The notes beneath the pieces are model-generated. The model did no database searches. It was not told the origin of the DNA and was given only the letters and a program-made list of their open reading frames with translations. 64,000 nt of DNA from Cohnella rhizosphaerae (GTDB lineage: Bacteria; Bacillota; Bacilli; Paenibacillales; Paenibacillaceae): contig NZ_JAPDIA010000009.1 of the NCBI RefSeq assembly GCF_029525575.1, positions 62,001-126,000 on the forward strand, written 5' to 3'. This document shows, one piece after another, positions 10,176 to 21,367 of the stretch (its first letter is position 1; each line of letters opens with the position of its first letter). The position numbers and the translations under genes were made by a program.

Positions 10176-13100
10176 ATGGCAAGCAAGCTGAAAAAAGCGG
10201 CGGCGGTGTTGTGTACGGCGATGCTGGCGGCGGGAGGGACGATCGTCAGTCCGCCGAAGCCGTTCGCGCCGGTCGCGCATGCGGCCTGGTCGCCGCCTGT
10301 CATCCAGTACCCGGCCTCCGTCTATTGGGGAGGTTATTCCAACAATGACCAGCTCGTACAGGACGGCGCCAGATGGGAGTATGTCAAGAAGTACGCCGAC
10401 GGCTTTCATTTTCACACCGCGTACTGGGGCAGCGATGTCCGATCGCTGGACACGGGGCTTAAGTTCGCTTGGGCGCTAGGTCCGTACAAGCCCCAGTTCA
10501 CCGCCGAAGGCGGGCTGCCGCATCCCGCGCTGCCGGCGGACGGCAGCATCGGCAATATCGGCACCTTGACCGGACAAGGGGACGCGAACGCCGCCCAGAT
10601 CATCGGCTCGTGGGGCGTGCGCGTCAACGAGGTCATCACCAACTACAATCTTTATATGACGAAGATGATCAAGAACGCCAAGCCCGACTACAACAGCCAG
10701 GACCTGCTTGCGGCGCTGACCGGGGATCGCGCGACTTATCCGGAGACGGCCGCGCAAAACGATTATTGGGTCGATTACTTCAAGGAGATCGTCAAATCCG
10801 ACCCCGACATCCGCTATTCGCATTTTAACAGTCCGGTCTACCTGAGCTGGTACGGCTATCCGGCGGTTTCCGACAGCTTCATGAATTTTCGGGACGTGAG
10901 CGTGACGGGCGACCAGTTCATTCAGTCCGCGTTCAAGGCGGCTAACGACGATCTCGGCAAAAAGATGACCGCGTTCGCCTCGGATATGCCGTATGGGTAT
11001 TATACGACATATAACCAGGCCGCCAAGCTGCAAGCGTACGAGTCATGGCTTCACGCCAATGGCTACCTGCACTCCCTGACAATTAATGCCGACAGCCTGG
11101 ACAGCCTGACGCCGGCGCAGCAGGATCAGCAGTATTACAACGACTCGATGGCTTATGTCAAAAAAGTATCAGGCCGACGGGGGGGCGGGCCGATCGCTAC
11201 CTGCTGGAATCGTGGTATCCGTGGCCCAATACGCTCGTTCCGGAGACGACCGCTTATACGTATACGAACCTGGTCAAAGACTTTATCAAATACATCAAGG
11301 GCATCAAGGAGGACGGCAGTCTCGAGAACCTCGATCTGACGATCAAGACAGCCGCAGACGCTTCGTACGCCGGCACCGGATCGTACCAGAGCGAGCCGGG
11401 GTCGTCCCAATACCGATCGGCCAAAACGAACACGTCGACGGTCGCGTACAGCGTTCAATTGAAAAACGACGGCGATGTCGAAGCGATGCCGAACCTCCGC
11501 GCGCTGGAGAGCGGAGACAATGGCTGGACGATCGCGTACAAAGACGGCGCGACGGATATCACCGCAGCGGTCAAAAGCAATGCGGGGTATACCGTAACGG
11601 GAAAATTGAGCCCTGGCGCGACAAAGACCATCACCGTGGAGGTAACGCCGAGCGGGGCTTCGAACGGGTCCAAACGGGCGTTCGATCTCGTGGCGTTCTG
11701 GAATCCGCAAGATCCGACGGGACGCGTGAGGGACGTCGCATCCGGCGAAGCGACGCGCGACACCGCCTATGGCGGAACCTCCGCGTCGACGGCCTCCGGA
11801 ACGATGGCGGCCGGCCTCATCCCGGTGCCCGTACCTGCGCCGCAAGGGCTGTATGAGGCGGAGAACGCATCGCTTGGCGGCGGCGCCGCCGCGGCGAACA
11901 ATCATACCGGATACACGGGCAGCGGATTCGTGCCGTTCGGGACGGCCGGCCAGTCGGCGACCTTCACGGTCGACGGCGGCGCGGGGGGGCCAGAAGCAGC
12001 TCCTGATCCACTACGCCAACGCGCAGACGATTCCGAGAACGCTAAGCCTGTACGTGAACGGAACGAAGCTCAGGCAGCTGTCGTTCCCGGTAGGCGTAGC
12101 TGCGGACTGGAGCAAATGGAGCGTGCTGTCCGCCAAGACGCTCCTGAACGCGGGCAGCAATACGGTTAAGATTCAATTCGATGCGGGCGACAGCGGCATT
12201 ATGAATATCGACGATATCGTCGTCCTGGACAGCGCGACCTACGAAGCGGAGGATGCGGCGCTCAGCGGCGCGAATGCCGTCGATCGGGTGCAAAATGCGT
12301 CCAAGGGAGGCTACGTCCGCGGATGGGACGCCGTCGGAGACGCCTTTAAAGTGCCGGTTCTGGGCGGCGCCGGAGGCAGTCAGCCGCTCGTCTTGCGATA
12401 TGCGAACGGCGACGCGACGACGAAGACCGTCAGTCTGTACGTGAACGGAGCGAAGATCAAGCAACTGAGCTTTGCGCCTACGGGCGGCTGGAGCGCCTGG
12501 GCAAGCTTGTCGGATACGGTCAATCTGACGGCGGGCGACGGGAAGAACGCGATCGAGCTGAAGCAGGACAGCACGGACACCGGCGGGATTCAGCTGGATC
12601 ATCTGACGGTCAACGGCTTCCGGTACGAAGCGGAATCCGTCGGCATCTACAACCGTCCTTTCCTGCAGGGCACGATGAACGGTTCCCCGCTCCTCGGCGG
12701 AACCGGCTACGTGAAGGGATGGACTGTGGACGGCAGCAACGTCCAATTCAGCGTAAGCGCGGCCACGGCAGGCAGCAAGACGCTGAGCCTCCGGTTCAAA
12801 AACGAGAGCACGAGCGCCAGAACGGTCAGTTTGTACGTGAACGGGACGAAGCTCAAGCAGCTCAGCATACCTGCGCTCGCCTCCACCTGGGCGCCCTGGC
12901 AGATCGTGAACGAGCCCGTCACGCTCGCCTCCGGCTTGAATACGATCAAGATCCAGAAGGATGCGTCCGATTCGGGAGAGCTGCTCATGGATTCCATCAT
13001 CGTGAATGACGGCGCTGCGGCGCTGTCTCCGAGCTACGCGCCGAACGAAAGCGTAGCGGCCGATACGGTGTACGAGGCGGAAGCCGCGACGATCAGCGGC

Positions 13101-13885
13101 GTGTCTGCGGCCATGGGGACGGCCGAGGACGATCCGGAATATTTCACGGGACTCGGCTACCTGACCGGCTGGGATGCGGCCGGGGACAGCGCGGCGTTCA
13201 CGGTGAACGGCGGCACGGGAGGGTTGAAGCATCTGAAGATCTATTATCAGAATCGCAGCGATGCCTCCGCCAAGACGGTCAGCCTGTACGTGAACGGCGC
13301 CAAAATCTCGCAGGTGACGCTTGCGCCCGGAGATCTGGACGGCTCCGCGGGCTTCTGGTCGGGGAAGGTCATGTCCGTCGCGTACGCGAACGTCATGCTG
13401 GGGGGCGGGATCGAATACGATCAAGCTTCAGATCGACGCCGGAGATACCGGGGGGCTTCGACCGATTGGATAAAATTGCGATCAAGGATGCCGGGATGAT
13501 TGCGATCAAAACGGTGGGCAGCGGCAAGTACGTGTCCGCGGACAACGGAGGGGCTTCTCCGCTCGTATCCAATATCGGCGGCGTCGGTCCCGAGGAATTG
13601 TTTTATGTCGTGCAGCTTGGCGGCGGCTATGCGGCGCTTCAATCCAACGTAAACGGCAAGTTCGTGTCCGCTTCCGGCGGAGGGGCTTCGTCGTTGATCG
13701 CCAGCGCGAGCAGCATCGGCACCGACGAGAAGTTTTATCTGATCTTTAACGCGGACGGAACCATCGCCATGCAGGCCAATGCGAACGGCAAGTTCGTCAC
13801 CGCCGACAGCGCCGGCGTCAATCCGTTGATCGCGAGCGGCAGCTCGATCGGGACCTGGCAGAAGTTCAAGTGGATCGCAAGGTAG
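10176..13885 (+). CDS. Secreted protein: unassigned N-terminal catalytic-like domain, four CBM6/35-like modules, fascin-like trefoil (five +1 shifts)
   Basis: 1234 aa after correction. A signal peptide (MASKLKKAAAVLCTAM) ends at VAHA-AW. Residues 38-400 form a globular domain with many aromatic residues and no match I recognise. A sandwich domain (about 420-540) follows, then four modules that each begin Y-E-A-E at about residues 559, 688, 817 and 964 and share the core SLYVNGTKLKQLS. The last 125 residues repeat GKYVSADNGG, GKFVSASGGG and GKFVTADSAG, a fascin or ricin-like trefoil. Extra bases: A6 11160-11165, G7 11179-11185, G7 11983-11989, G6 13400-13405, G6 13450-13455. ATG 10176 is preferred; ATG 10164 is possible. 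Role: extracellular polysaccharide binding and probably cleavage; reaction unknown. Confidence 0.8.
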
Positions 13886-14205
13886 CGTAAGCTGCCACAC
13901 AAACGGCAGGGTTATTCAATGGCTATGAGGAGCCGCCGATCTTATCAATGCATCGCCAAAGCAGCCCCGTTTCCGTAAATCGGAAGCGGGGCTTTCGATC
14001 GAAGCTAGGCGACATCGGCATTGGACAACGGGGAACGGGCATTGCCGCCGATTTCGGTCACGCTAACATTTTATTTTTGCCGAACCTTCCGCGAAGACGG
14101 GAACGTAAAAAAAGTGTCAGTCGATTCGAAATAGCAAGGAAGATACATTAGGAACGGGCTTGATGAAATTAAAAGAGAGTAGAGGTGAGCAAGGGCGGAG
14201 CCCGC
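13886..14205 (+). terminator. Intergenic region with a terminator at 13963-13993
   Basis: The 13-bp stem AGCCCCGTTTCCG / CGGAAGCGGGGCT (one G-T pair, loop TAAAT) is followed by TTTCG and should end the multi-CBM gene transcript. The remaining 210 bp up to 14205 contain no convincing gene and no promoter I can defend; T- and A-rich tracts occur at 14068-14075 and 14107-14113. Confidence 0.7.
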
Positions 14206-15120
14206 ATGAATATCATTTTAGACGCGGCCATACAAAGCGACGCCGTACCGGAAACCGTTGTTTATGAGGAAAGGCAAGGCGTATCGCTAAAAATGCGGGT
14301 CGTGAAGCCGGAGGGCTGGCAGGCGGGCGATCGGCGAACGGCTTTGCTGTGGATTCACGGAGGAGGCTGGCAGGGCGGCTCCCCGGACATGTTCATTCCG
14401 CATGCCCGCTATTTTGCCGTGCGGGGTGCGGTGTGCTTCAGCGTGCAGTACCGTTTGATCGGGGGCGCCGATGCGCCCGCATCGTCGGTTCGGGATTGCC
14501 TGGCGGACTGCCGATCGGCGCTGCGTTTTATTCGCGGCCATGCTTCGACATGGGGCATCGACCCGGAACGAATCGCTGTCATCGGAGACTCGGCGGGCGG
14601 CTATCTGGCATTGGCGATGCAGATGGTCAGGGACGGCGACAACGACGGCAACGGCGAAGGCAGCCCCGACGGCATCCCCGATGGCCGCCCAAGCGCATAT
14701 GCCAATGCCGTCATCGCTTGCAACGGGATCGCCGACCTGACGCAGCAGTGGAGGAAGACGGCGGGGCTATGCGATGAATCCGAGGCGCAGCCGGCTATGG
14801 AAGAGGCGGCGGTGGAAGCGTGGCTCGCGCGCTATGGCGAGGCGAGGCGCCTGTCGCCGATTTACAACGTCAGGGAAGGCGTCCCTCCGCTGCTGATCCT
14901 GCATGGTCTCCGGGACGGCACGGTGGCTGCGGAGGAAGCGGTACGTTTGTACGAAGCGTACAAGCAGGTCCAGTCGATGACGAGGCTTCGGCTGTTCGCC
15001 GATGCGAAGCACGCCTTCATCCTGTACAACTACACGGCGACCGTGGCGCAGACGGAGGAGGCGCTTTCCGAGATCGATCGTTTTCTGTCGGACCTCTCGT
15101 TTCTCCCATCAATTAAATGA
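14206..15120 (+). CDS. Alpha/beta-hydrolase (esterase/lipase, BD-FAE or acetyl-esterase type)
   Basis: Intact, about 304 aa from ATG 14206 (GGAG at 14197-14200); an upstream GTG at 14185 is an alternative. Oxyanion-hole motif HGGGWQGG, nucleophile elbow GDSAGG, acid Asp in LRDGTV and catalytic His in AKHAFILY form a complete triad of the hormone-sensitive-lipase-like group. No signal peptide, so cytoplasmic. Enzymes of this type remove acetyl or feruloyl esters from plant oligosaccharides, which fits its place among pectin-related genes. The stop is 20 nt before the next gene start, so the two are probably cotranscribed. Confidence 0.85.
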   Translation: MNIILDAAIQSDAVPETVVYEERQGVSLKMRVVKPEGWQAGDRRTALLWIHGGGWQGGSPDMFIPHARYFAVRGAVCFSVQYRLIGGADAPASSVRDCLADCRSALRFIRGHASTWGIDPERIAVIGDSAGGYLALAMQMVRDGDNDGNGEGSPDGIPDGRPSAYANAVIACNGIADLTQQWRKTAGLCDESEAQPAMEEAAVEAWLARYGEARRLSPIYNVREGVPPLLILHGLRDGTVAAEEAVRLYEAYKQVQSMTRLRLFADAKHAFILYNYTATVAQTEEALSEIDRFLSDLSFLPSIK

Positions 15121-15140
15121 CGATGAGAAAGGATGATTGG

Positions 15141-18100
15141 ATGAAAAGGATAGGAATGCTGGCGCTAATGCTGACATTATGCGGCTCGCTGATTCAGGCG
15201 GCGGGACCGATCGGACAAGCCGATGCGTTGACGCCGTCGGCGCAGTACGTGTCTACGGATACCGGGACGCAGGGGGAATTGGGTGGGAACGTATGGGGCG
15301 GACGGGTATGTGCTGCCGTTTTTTACGACCGGGTTGACGACCGGGAGAGATACGCCGCCCGCAGCCGATGTGGCTCAATTACCTAGTTATGTAAACGCTT
15401 ACTCCAAAAGCGGGACCAACTACTGGACCTATCCGGCCAACGATCCTCGGGCGCTGCAGCTGCCGGACGGGAGCGCGAGGAAAAAGCTGACTGCGTACGT
15501 GGGAACGACGGGCACGTACAGCTTCGACCTGAATGACGACGATCCGCATTTATTTACCGTCTATACGACCGACTTTGGCAGTCAAGAGTCCGTCGAACAA
15601 AAGTATGAAATTTTGAATGCCCAAAATCAGGTGCTTGAGGGACGGACCGTCGATACGATCAACCAGGGCAAATATATCACGTATCAGGTGAGCGGCGACT
15701 TCAAGCTGAAAATAACGAAGCTGAGCGGGCCGTACGCCTATGCCGAGGGATTTTTCTTCGACGACATCGTGCCCGTAACCGTATCCGATCTGACGCTTCA
15801 CAATCTGGGCGGACGCAGGGTACAGCTCGATTGGAACGACGCTGCGTCGACGAAAGTCGATGTGCTGCGAAAAAAACAGGGCGAAGACGCATTCCAAAAG
15901 ATCGGGGAAGCGGCTCCGGGCGTGACGACGTACACGGACGAAAATCTGGAACAGGGCGCCCAGTATCAATATGCTTTGCAAAACGTGACCGGTCAGCTGC
16001 GCTCCTTGCCTTCGGGCGCTGCATCAATTACGCTGCCCGTGTACACGGCGACCGGTCTGACTTTCGATTCCGCGCAGGAAGTCGTGGATGCGGGCCAGAC
16101 CGTGAACCTCAGGGGTTACGGTGGAATCGGTCGCCGGATCGGTGTATACGCCGCTGGAAGGCATTGAGGTCGAATTTCGTCTAGAAGGGCGCTATGTGGG
16201 CAGCACGATTCCGGATGAGATCGGGACGGCGGTCACGGACGAGAACGGGGAAGCGAATATAGCTTGGACGGCCGATTATGCCGGCGAGTATGAAGTGGCG
16301 GCAGCTGTGCCGCCGGACGATACGGCGCTCTTGTCCGGCGCCCGGGACAAAATGAAGGTGACCGTGCTAACCGCGTCATGGGAGCAGCCTCCTGTCATTA
16401 TACGGGCCTCCGAAGCGGTTAAAGCGGGAGAAGCGCTATCCTTGTACGGCGGAGGGATGGAAGGCGCCGACACCTCGGTGTGGATCGAACCATTAATCGG
16501 TTCGACGCTTCCCTTAACGCCTTCTTCCCAGGCGATGGAGCTGACGACGGAGCAGCGGGAAGCGGAAGGCGGCCGGTTTGTCCGGGTCGTGGTGCCGACG
16601 TCGCTCGATGACGGGATGTATGCCGTCTGGGCGGAAAATACGTACGGCTTGAGCGATCCTGTCGCGGTCAACGGCGCGGATCCGCGCTGGCTGTCGGACG
16701 ACGAAGCATTCGCGGGGATGGAGGTTCGCCTGTTCGGGCGCAATCTGGACGCGGCGGAATTCGGCGGGACCCGTCAGACGCAGATCCGACTGGTCGATAC
16801 GGTCAGCCAAAATGCGGAGCCGGCCAGTTTGTCGTCCGTGTCGGCTTATGCGCTGGATTTTCAGGTGGGCAGCGCTCCGGCAGGCGAATATGCGGTTGAG
16901 GTGAGGAACGGTTCGAACGTTCCGTGGACCCGGCTGAAGGACGAAACGCTGACGGTGGTGAATGCGGGCGCAAATCCGGATCCGCTCGGATTAAACGTGT
17001 CTTGGGCCAAGGATTTTAACTGGTTGCAGGTGCGCGACATCCGGGTCGACTACGGCGCGTCCGGCGACGGCGTCGCTAACGATACGGCGGCGATTCAAGC
17101 CGCGATCGACGATATCGCCGACGACGGCGGAGGCGTGCTCTATTTTCCGGCGGGCACCTACAGGTACACCGGACTGAAAATGAGAGCCGGCGTGGTGCTG
17201 CAGGGCGAAGACCCCGATACGGCCATTCTTCATTATACCGGCAGCGGAGGCGCGATGATCGGCAGCAAGGGAGACGGAATTACCGAGGGCAGGTCGGGAT
17301 TCGCGGATTTGAAATGGACGTTGGACGAAAACGGGCTTGCCTCGAAGGTAAACCTGTTCGTGCTCGGGCACCCGTGGAACACGCCGAATCAGACGGCCGG
17401 CCGGTTTTTCGTGTATCGTTCGATCGTCGATTTTCCGCTGGACAACCCGATGATCGGCCCGTCGGGGATCATCGGGGCGAAAGAAGACGTCTTGTTTTTG
17501 GACAATGAAATTACCGGCTATGAAGCGGGAATTTATTCGCCGAATGTCGAGCGGAGGGCCACCCTCCGGAACAACCGGTTCGATGTGGCGGAAGGAAATA
17601 TCGTCAACATCGGCGCCAAGCGGATGATTATCGAAGGCAATCACGGAACCGGCCATCTCATTCCCGGGGTGACCGAAGGCGGCAATTTCCGCGGCATCAA
17701 GTTCGGAATCGGCTCGCGCGGCTGGAATGCGGAACAAATCTACATGGCGTCCAATACGATTGAAGGCGTAGGCTCGGCGTTCAACGACGGCGAGACGCTA
17801 TTGATGGAAAGCCCCGGATCCAACTTCGCTGACGGGGAGATCGTCGCGGCCACCGCCGACACGGCCACGCTGGGGATCGACTATGCCGATCCGGCGAGAA
17901 GCTGGAACGAGCAATGGAATATCGTGATCGTCGACGGCAAAGGACTCGGACAGATGCGATCGATCGCCGGTTATGAGGATCATGTGGCGACCGTGGACGA
18001 GCCCTGGACGATCGTTCCCGACCGGACAAGCAAGTTCAGCGTACTGCGCATGGGGCGCGATGTCGTGGTTGCGGATAACCTGACGCTGAACAGCCGCGGC

Positions 18101-18620
18101 GGTATCCAGGTTTATCACAATACGTACGACGCCGTCATCGCCGACAACGTATCGGAAAATACGCAGGGCATCTCGATCTGGGCACGCGATACGAGCACCA
18201 GCTCGCCGCAAGCCGAGTTATTTCATCCAAGTGAAGCGCAATACGCTGACCGGCGCGTCGCCGCAATTGGAGACGACCTGGGCCGGCATCAACGCGGCGC
18301 TGGCGGGATTAGGCAATCGTGTGGACGTTGTCGTCGTATACGGAGCGGAATTCAAGGGCAACGCCGTCGATCGCGAGGGATCGGAGGACGAGTCCACGCT
18401 GAGGGACGTCGCTGCGGCGATACCCATCGCTTTCCGCACGCCGTCCTCGTTGACGGGCAAGGGCGTGCTGGCCACTTTGCTGGAAGGAAACAGCATCGGC
18501 AACTCGGATGTCGGCATTCTGTTGTCTCCCGGCGTCGATGCGAGTTTTCTAAAGGATAATTCATTTACTTCCGTAGGCGAACCGCTTCGGGACGAGGGAA
18601 CGAACACGATCGACTGGTAA
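15141..18620 (+). CDS. Secreted right-handed beta-helix protein (Pectate_lyase_3 / rhamnogalacturonase-like) with FN3 and Ig-like domains (three +1 shifts)
   Basis: 1158 aa after correction. ATG 15141 follows AAGGATG by 6 nt and opens a signal peptide MKRIGMLALMLTLCGSLIQA. An N-terminal sandwich (residues 30-210), an FN3 repeat (VTVSDLTLHNLGGRRVQLDW), and an Ig-like segment lead to a beta helix from about residue 620. Its entry motif, RVDYGASGDGVANDTAAIQA followed by GGGVLYFPAGTYRY, is diagnostic of PF12708. Extra bases: G5 15272-15276, G4 16112-16115 and one near 18213-18214, the last being a CC pair rather than a long run. Probably an extracellular pectin or rhamnogalacturonan depolymerase; lyase versus hydrolase cannot be decided. 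Confidence 0.82.
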
Positions 18621-18643
18621 GAGGCTGCGCAGCAAATGAATCT

Positions 18644-18674
18644 AACCCGAATTCCGTCCTGCGGAGTTCGGGTT
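18644..18674 (+). terminator. Rho-independent terminator
   Basis: Stem AACCCGAATTCCG / CGGAGTTCGGGTT (one wobble pair) with loop TCCTG, followed by TTATT, 24 nt after the beta-helix gene. Confidence 0.75.
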
Positions 18675-18832
18675 TATTCGCCTGGACGCGGCACACATGC
18701 AGGCCGCAAAAAATGTTAATGGATACGTAACGCCGTGGCTGATAAGGTGAGCAAGCGCAATATTAATGGAATTGTAAAGCACCTTATGACATCATGAGAT
18801 GAATAGACGCAATCAACAGGGGGATGTGCGGC

Positions 18833-21154
18833 GTGAAAGGGCTTTCGATGAGAATCAGAGCTTCCTCGAAATGGGTTACGCACACGCTGCTGTTGTCGAT
18901 TGTTCCAGTCATGCTGTTCGGAGCATTCATCTACCTGATGGGGTCCCGGATCGTGCAGGATGAGATTCACCGTTCGTCCATGGAAAGTCTGTCCCAGGTC
19001 CGGCACCAGGTGGAGTCCGACATGGTGAATATCGAGCAGATGACGAATCAAATCGCGCTGCAGTCCGATATGATCGCGGTGATGAACGTTCAGAATGAAA
19101 CGACGCTCGGGGCTTTTCCGCGGACGAACGCCGTTCGCAATCTGTTGTCCCAGATCAAAAACGTAACGGATACGATCCACTCCATTTATTTCTATCATAT
19201 CGGGCAGCAAATCGTCGTGAGCCACGATATCGTCTCCGATGTCCATGAACGCCGGACATTCAAGGATTCGTCCTGGCTCGACAACGTGGATTCGATGATC
19301 GCTTCCAGAAGAACGCGAACGTGGGTGTCGCCCAGAGAGATGGTCAGCTTGAACGGCGAAGCGACCTTCACGTTGACGCACATTCGTTTGCTGCCGATGC
19401 TGTACAAAGAACCCAAAGCCGCGATCGTCGTCAATATGAAGCCCGACTTTTTGCAGCGGACGATCTCCAGATTTCCCCTGAACGCCCACGGCAAGCTGCT
19501 CGTGATGAACGAGGAAGGGCGGTTGATTGCCCAATTTCCCGATGAGAACGGGAAAGACGGCAGCAACGAGACCTTTCTTCGCGAAATGAGCCTTTCTTCG
19601 CAGGAGGATGTGCGCACCGTTCGGGTCGGCAAGCATTTCTTGTCCGTGCTCCAATCGGAGAAGAACGGCTGGACGTATGCCATTGCGGTGCCCGCCAACG
19701 TGCCGAGACAGCAGGTCGAAGGGTTTAAACGCATGATCGTCGCGATTTCCACCCTGTTGTGTCTGCTGGCCGTGTATTCCGCCTATTTTACGCACAGCAA
19801 GTTTCAGCGGAGCATCCGCTCGATTCTCGATCGACTGTCTTCTGCCCGTCCTGCCGGGCAAACGCAGCTTCAGGGAGACGGGATCGCGGTGATGGAGGAA
19901 GGAATCAACCGGCTTCTCTCCACCGTCCAAGAAGGACAGAGCAAGCGGGATCTTCATCTTTCCCTGCTTCGTTCGTATTATCTTCAGGCTCTCATTCACG
20001 GCAATGCGGTCGATATGTCGCGGCTGGCGAACGAGCTCGACAGAAGCGAGATGTTCCCGCTCGGCAAGCTGTGCGTGATGATTGCGCAGATGGACGAGTC
20101 GGGGCACAGCGCCTTCCTGAAGGATCGGGAATTGTTCTTGTTCGCGGTATCGAATATCGGCATTGAGCTGAACAAGCTGCAGGAGCAGGACGGGGCGACG
20201 TTCCGGATCGAGACCGTGATTACGGATCGTCATGCGGTGCTCATCGTCAATTATGACCAGGATCCGGAAGCGAGCAAGCTGCCGGTGACGCTCGCCGATC
20301 GGCTTCGTTCGGTCGTCAAGCAAATCTTGAAGCATACGGTCACGATCGGCGTGGGCACGGGCGTCGATTCCGCCCACAATCTGGCCTATTCCTACCGGGA
20401 CGCGCTACAGGCGCTCCAGATGAACATGGCCAGCGCCTATGACGAGGTGCTGCCCTATGCCAATATGACGCTGGTCGCGCAGAAGCTGGTTCATTATCCC
20501 GCAGCCGAGGAGCAGGAATTGCTGAATGCGCTTCGTTCAAGGAACGGCGCGCTGGCCGAGCGCAGCCTGAAGGCGTTTCGCGAGGAGCTCGACGGCGAGC
20601 ACGCGTCGCTGCAGATGACGAAGACCTTTTATTTGCAGCTGCTGGTCGCCGTCGTGCGGTTCGTGCAGGAATACGAGGAGGATCCGGCAGCCGTATTCGG
20701 CGATAATCCGTATGAGTCCTTTTTCCGCATGCAATCGGTATCTCAAATCGACAATTGGTTTCGCGTGTGGCCGCTGCGCCCGATACTGGCTTATATGGAC
20801 GCCGTCAAGCGGCGCAATACCGACACGATCGTTCGGCAGACGGTTGAACTGATCCATGAACGATACGCGTCCGATCTGTCGCTGCAGCTGGCGGCGGATA
20901 ACATGGGGATCAGCGCTTCCTACCTGAGCAAGCTGTTCAAGGAGGAGCTCGGAGAGACCTTTATCGATTACGTGACCCGCATCCGGCTGGAGAAGGCGCA
21001 AAATATGCTGGTCGAGACAGAGCTTACGATGCAGCAAATCGCGGAGGCGATCGGCTATACGAGCGTGCAGCAGATGTTTCGCGTCTTCAAGAAGAAGCTC
21101 GGCATGACGCCGGGGGAATACAGAGAAAGCGCGGCGGACCCCAAAAGCGAATAA
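18833..21154 (+). CDS. Membrane-anchored AraC-family regulator with extracytoplasmic sensor domain
   Basis: Intact, 773 aa from GTG 18833 (AGGGGG 10 nt upstream); ATG 18848 is an alternative. TM1 is TLLLSIVPVMLFGAFIYLM near the N-terminus and TM2 is MIVAISTLLCLLAVYSAYF at about residue 300; between them lies a dCache-like sensor domain. A cytoplasmic middle region resembles that of YesN regulators, and the last 100 residues are an AraC HTH (LAADNMGISASYLSKLFKEE, then TSVQQMFRVFKKKLGMTPGE). It combines sensing and DNA binding in one chain without phosphotransfer. It lies directly upstream of the LplB-type transporter operon, which it likely controls. Confidence 0.9.
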   Translation: MKGLSMRIRASSKWVTHTLLLSIVPVMLFGAFIYLMGSRIVQDEIHRSSMESLSQVRHQVESDMVNIEQMTNQIALQSDMIAVMNVQNETTLGAFPRTNAVRNLLSQIKNVTDTIHSIYFYHIGQQIVVSHDIVSDVHERRTFKDSSWLDNVDSMIASRRTRTWVSPREMVSLNGEATFTLTHIRLLPMLYKEPKAAIVVNMKPDFLQRTISRFPLNAHGKLLVMNEEGRLIAQFPDENGKDGSNETFLREMSLSSQEDVRTVRVGKHFLSVLQSEKNGWTYAIAVPANVPRQQVEGFKRMIVAISTLLCLLAVYSAYFTHSKFQRSIRSILDRLSSARPAGQTQLQGDGIAVMEEGINRLLSTVQEGQSKRDLHLSLLRSYYLQALIHGNAVDMSRLANELDRSEMFPLGKLCVMIAQMDESGHSAFLKDRELFLFAVSNIGIELNKLQEQDGATFRIETVITDRHAVLIVNYDQDPEASKLPVTLADRLRSVVKQILKHTVTIGVGTGVDSAHNLAYSYRDALQALQMNMASAYDEVLPYANMTLVAQKLVHYPAAEEQELLNALRSRNGALAERSLKAFREELDGEHASLQMTKTFYLQLLVAVVRFVQEYEEDPAAVFGDNPYESFFRMQSVSQIDNWFRVWPLRPILAYMDAVKRRNTDTIVRQTVELIHERYASDLSLQLAADNMGISASYLSKLFKEELGETFIDYVTRIRLEKAQNMLVETELTMQQIAEAIGYTSVQQMFRVFKKKLGMTPGEYRESAADPKSE

Positions 21155-21157
21155 CGT

Positions 21158-21196
21158 CTCCGGCGTCGTTCTTTGCGCGATGCCGGAGCTTTTTTT
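21158..21196 (+). terminator. Rho-independent terminator after the membrane regulator
   Basis: CTCCGGC (21158-21164) pairs with GCCGGAG (21182-21188), followed by seven Ts at 21190-21196. It separates the regulator from the transporter operon, which therefore should have its own promoter in 21200-21350. Confidence 0.85.
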
Positions 21197-21367
21197 ATGG
21201 CTCCGGCCGTCGTTACGATTGCGGGGACTTATTTTTCCCGGCTGACGCGGCTTCCCGGACAGCCGTATATCGCCCATTCAAAAAGTGTGAATGGCATCGA
21301 AATCCATACTCCGGCTACATTGGGGTCAGGCCGGCTAGCAAAGTACCTGAATTGGGAGTGATGGGGA

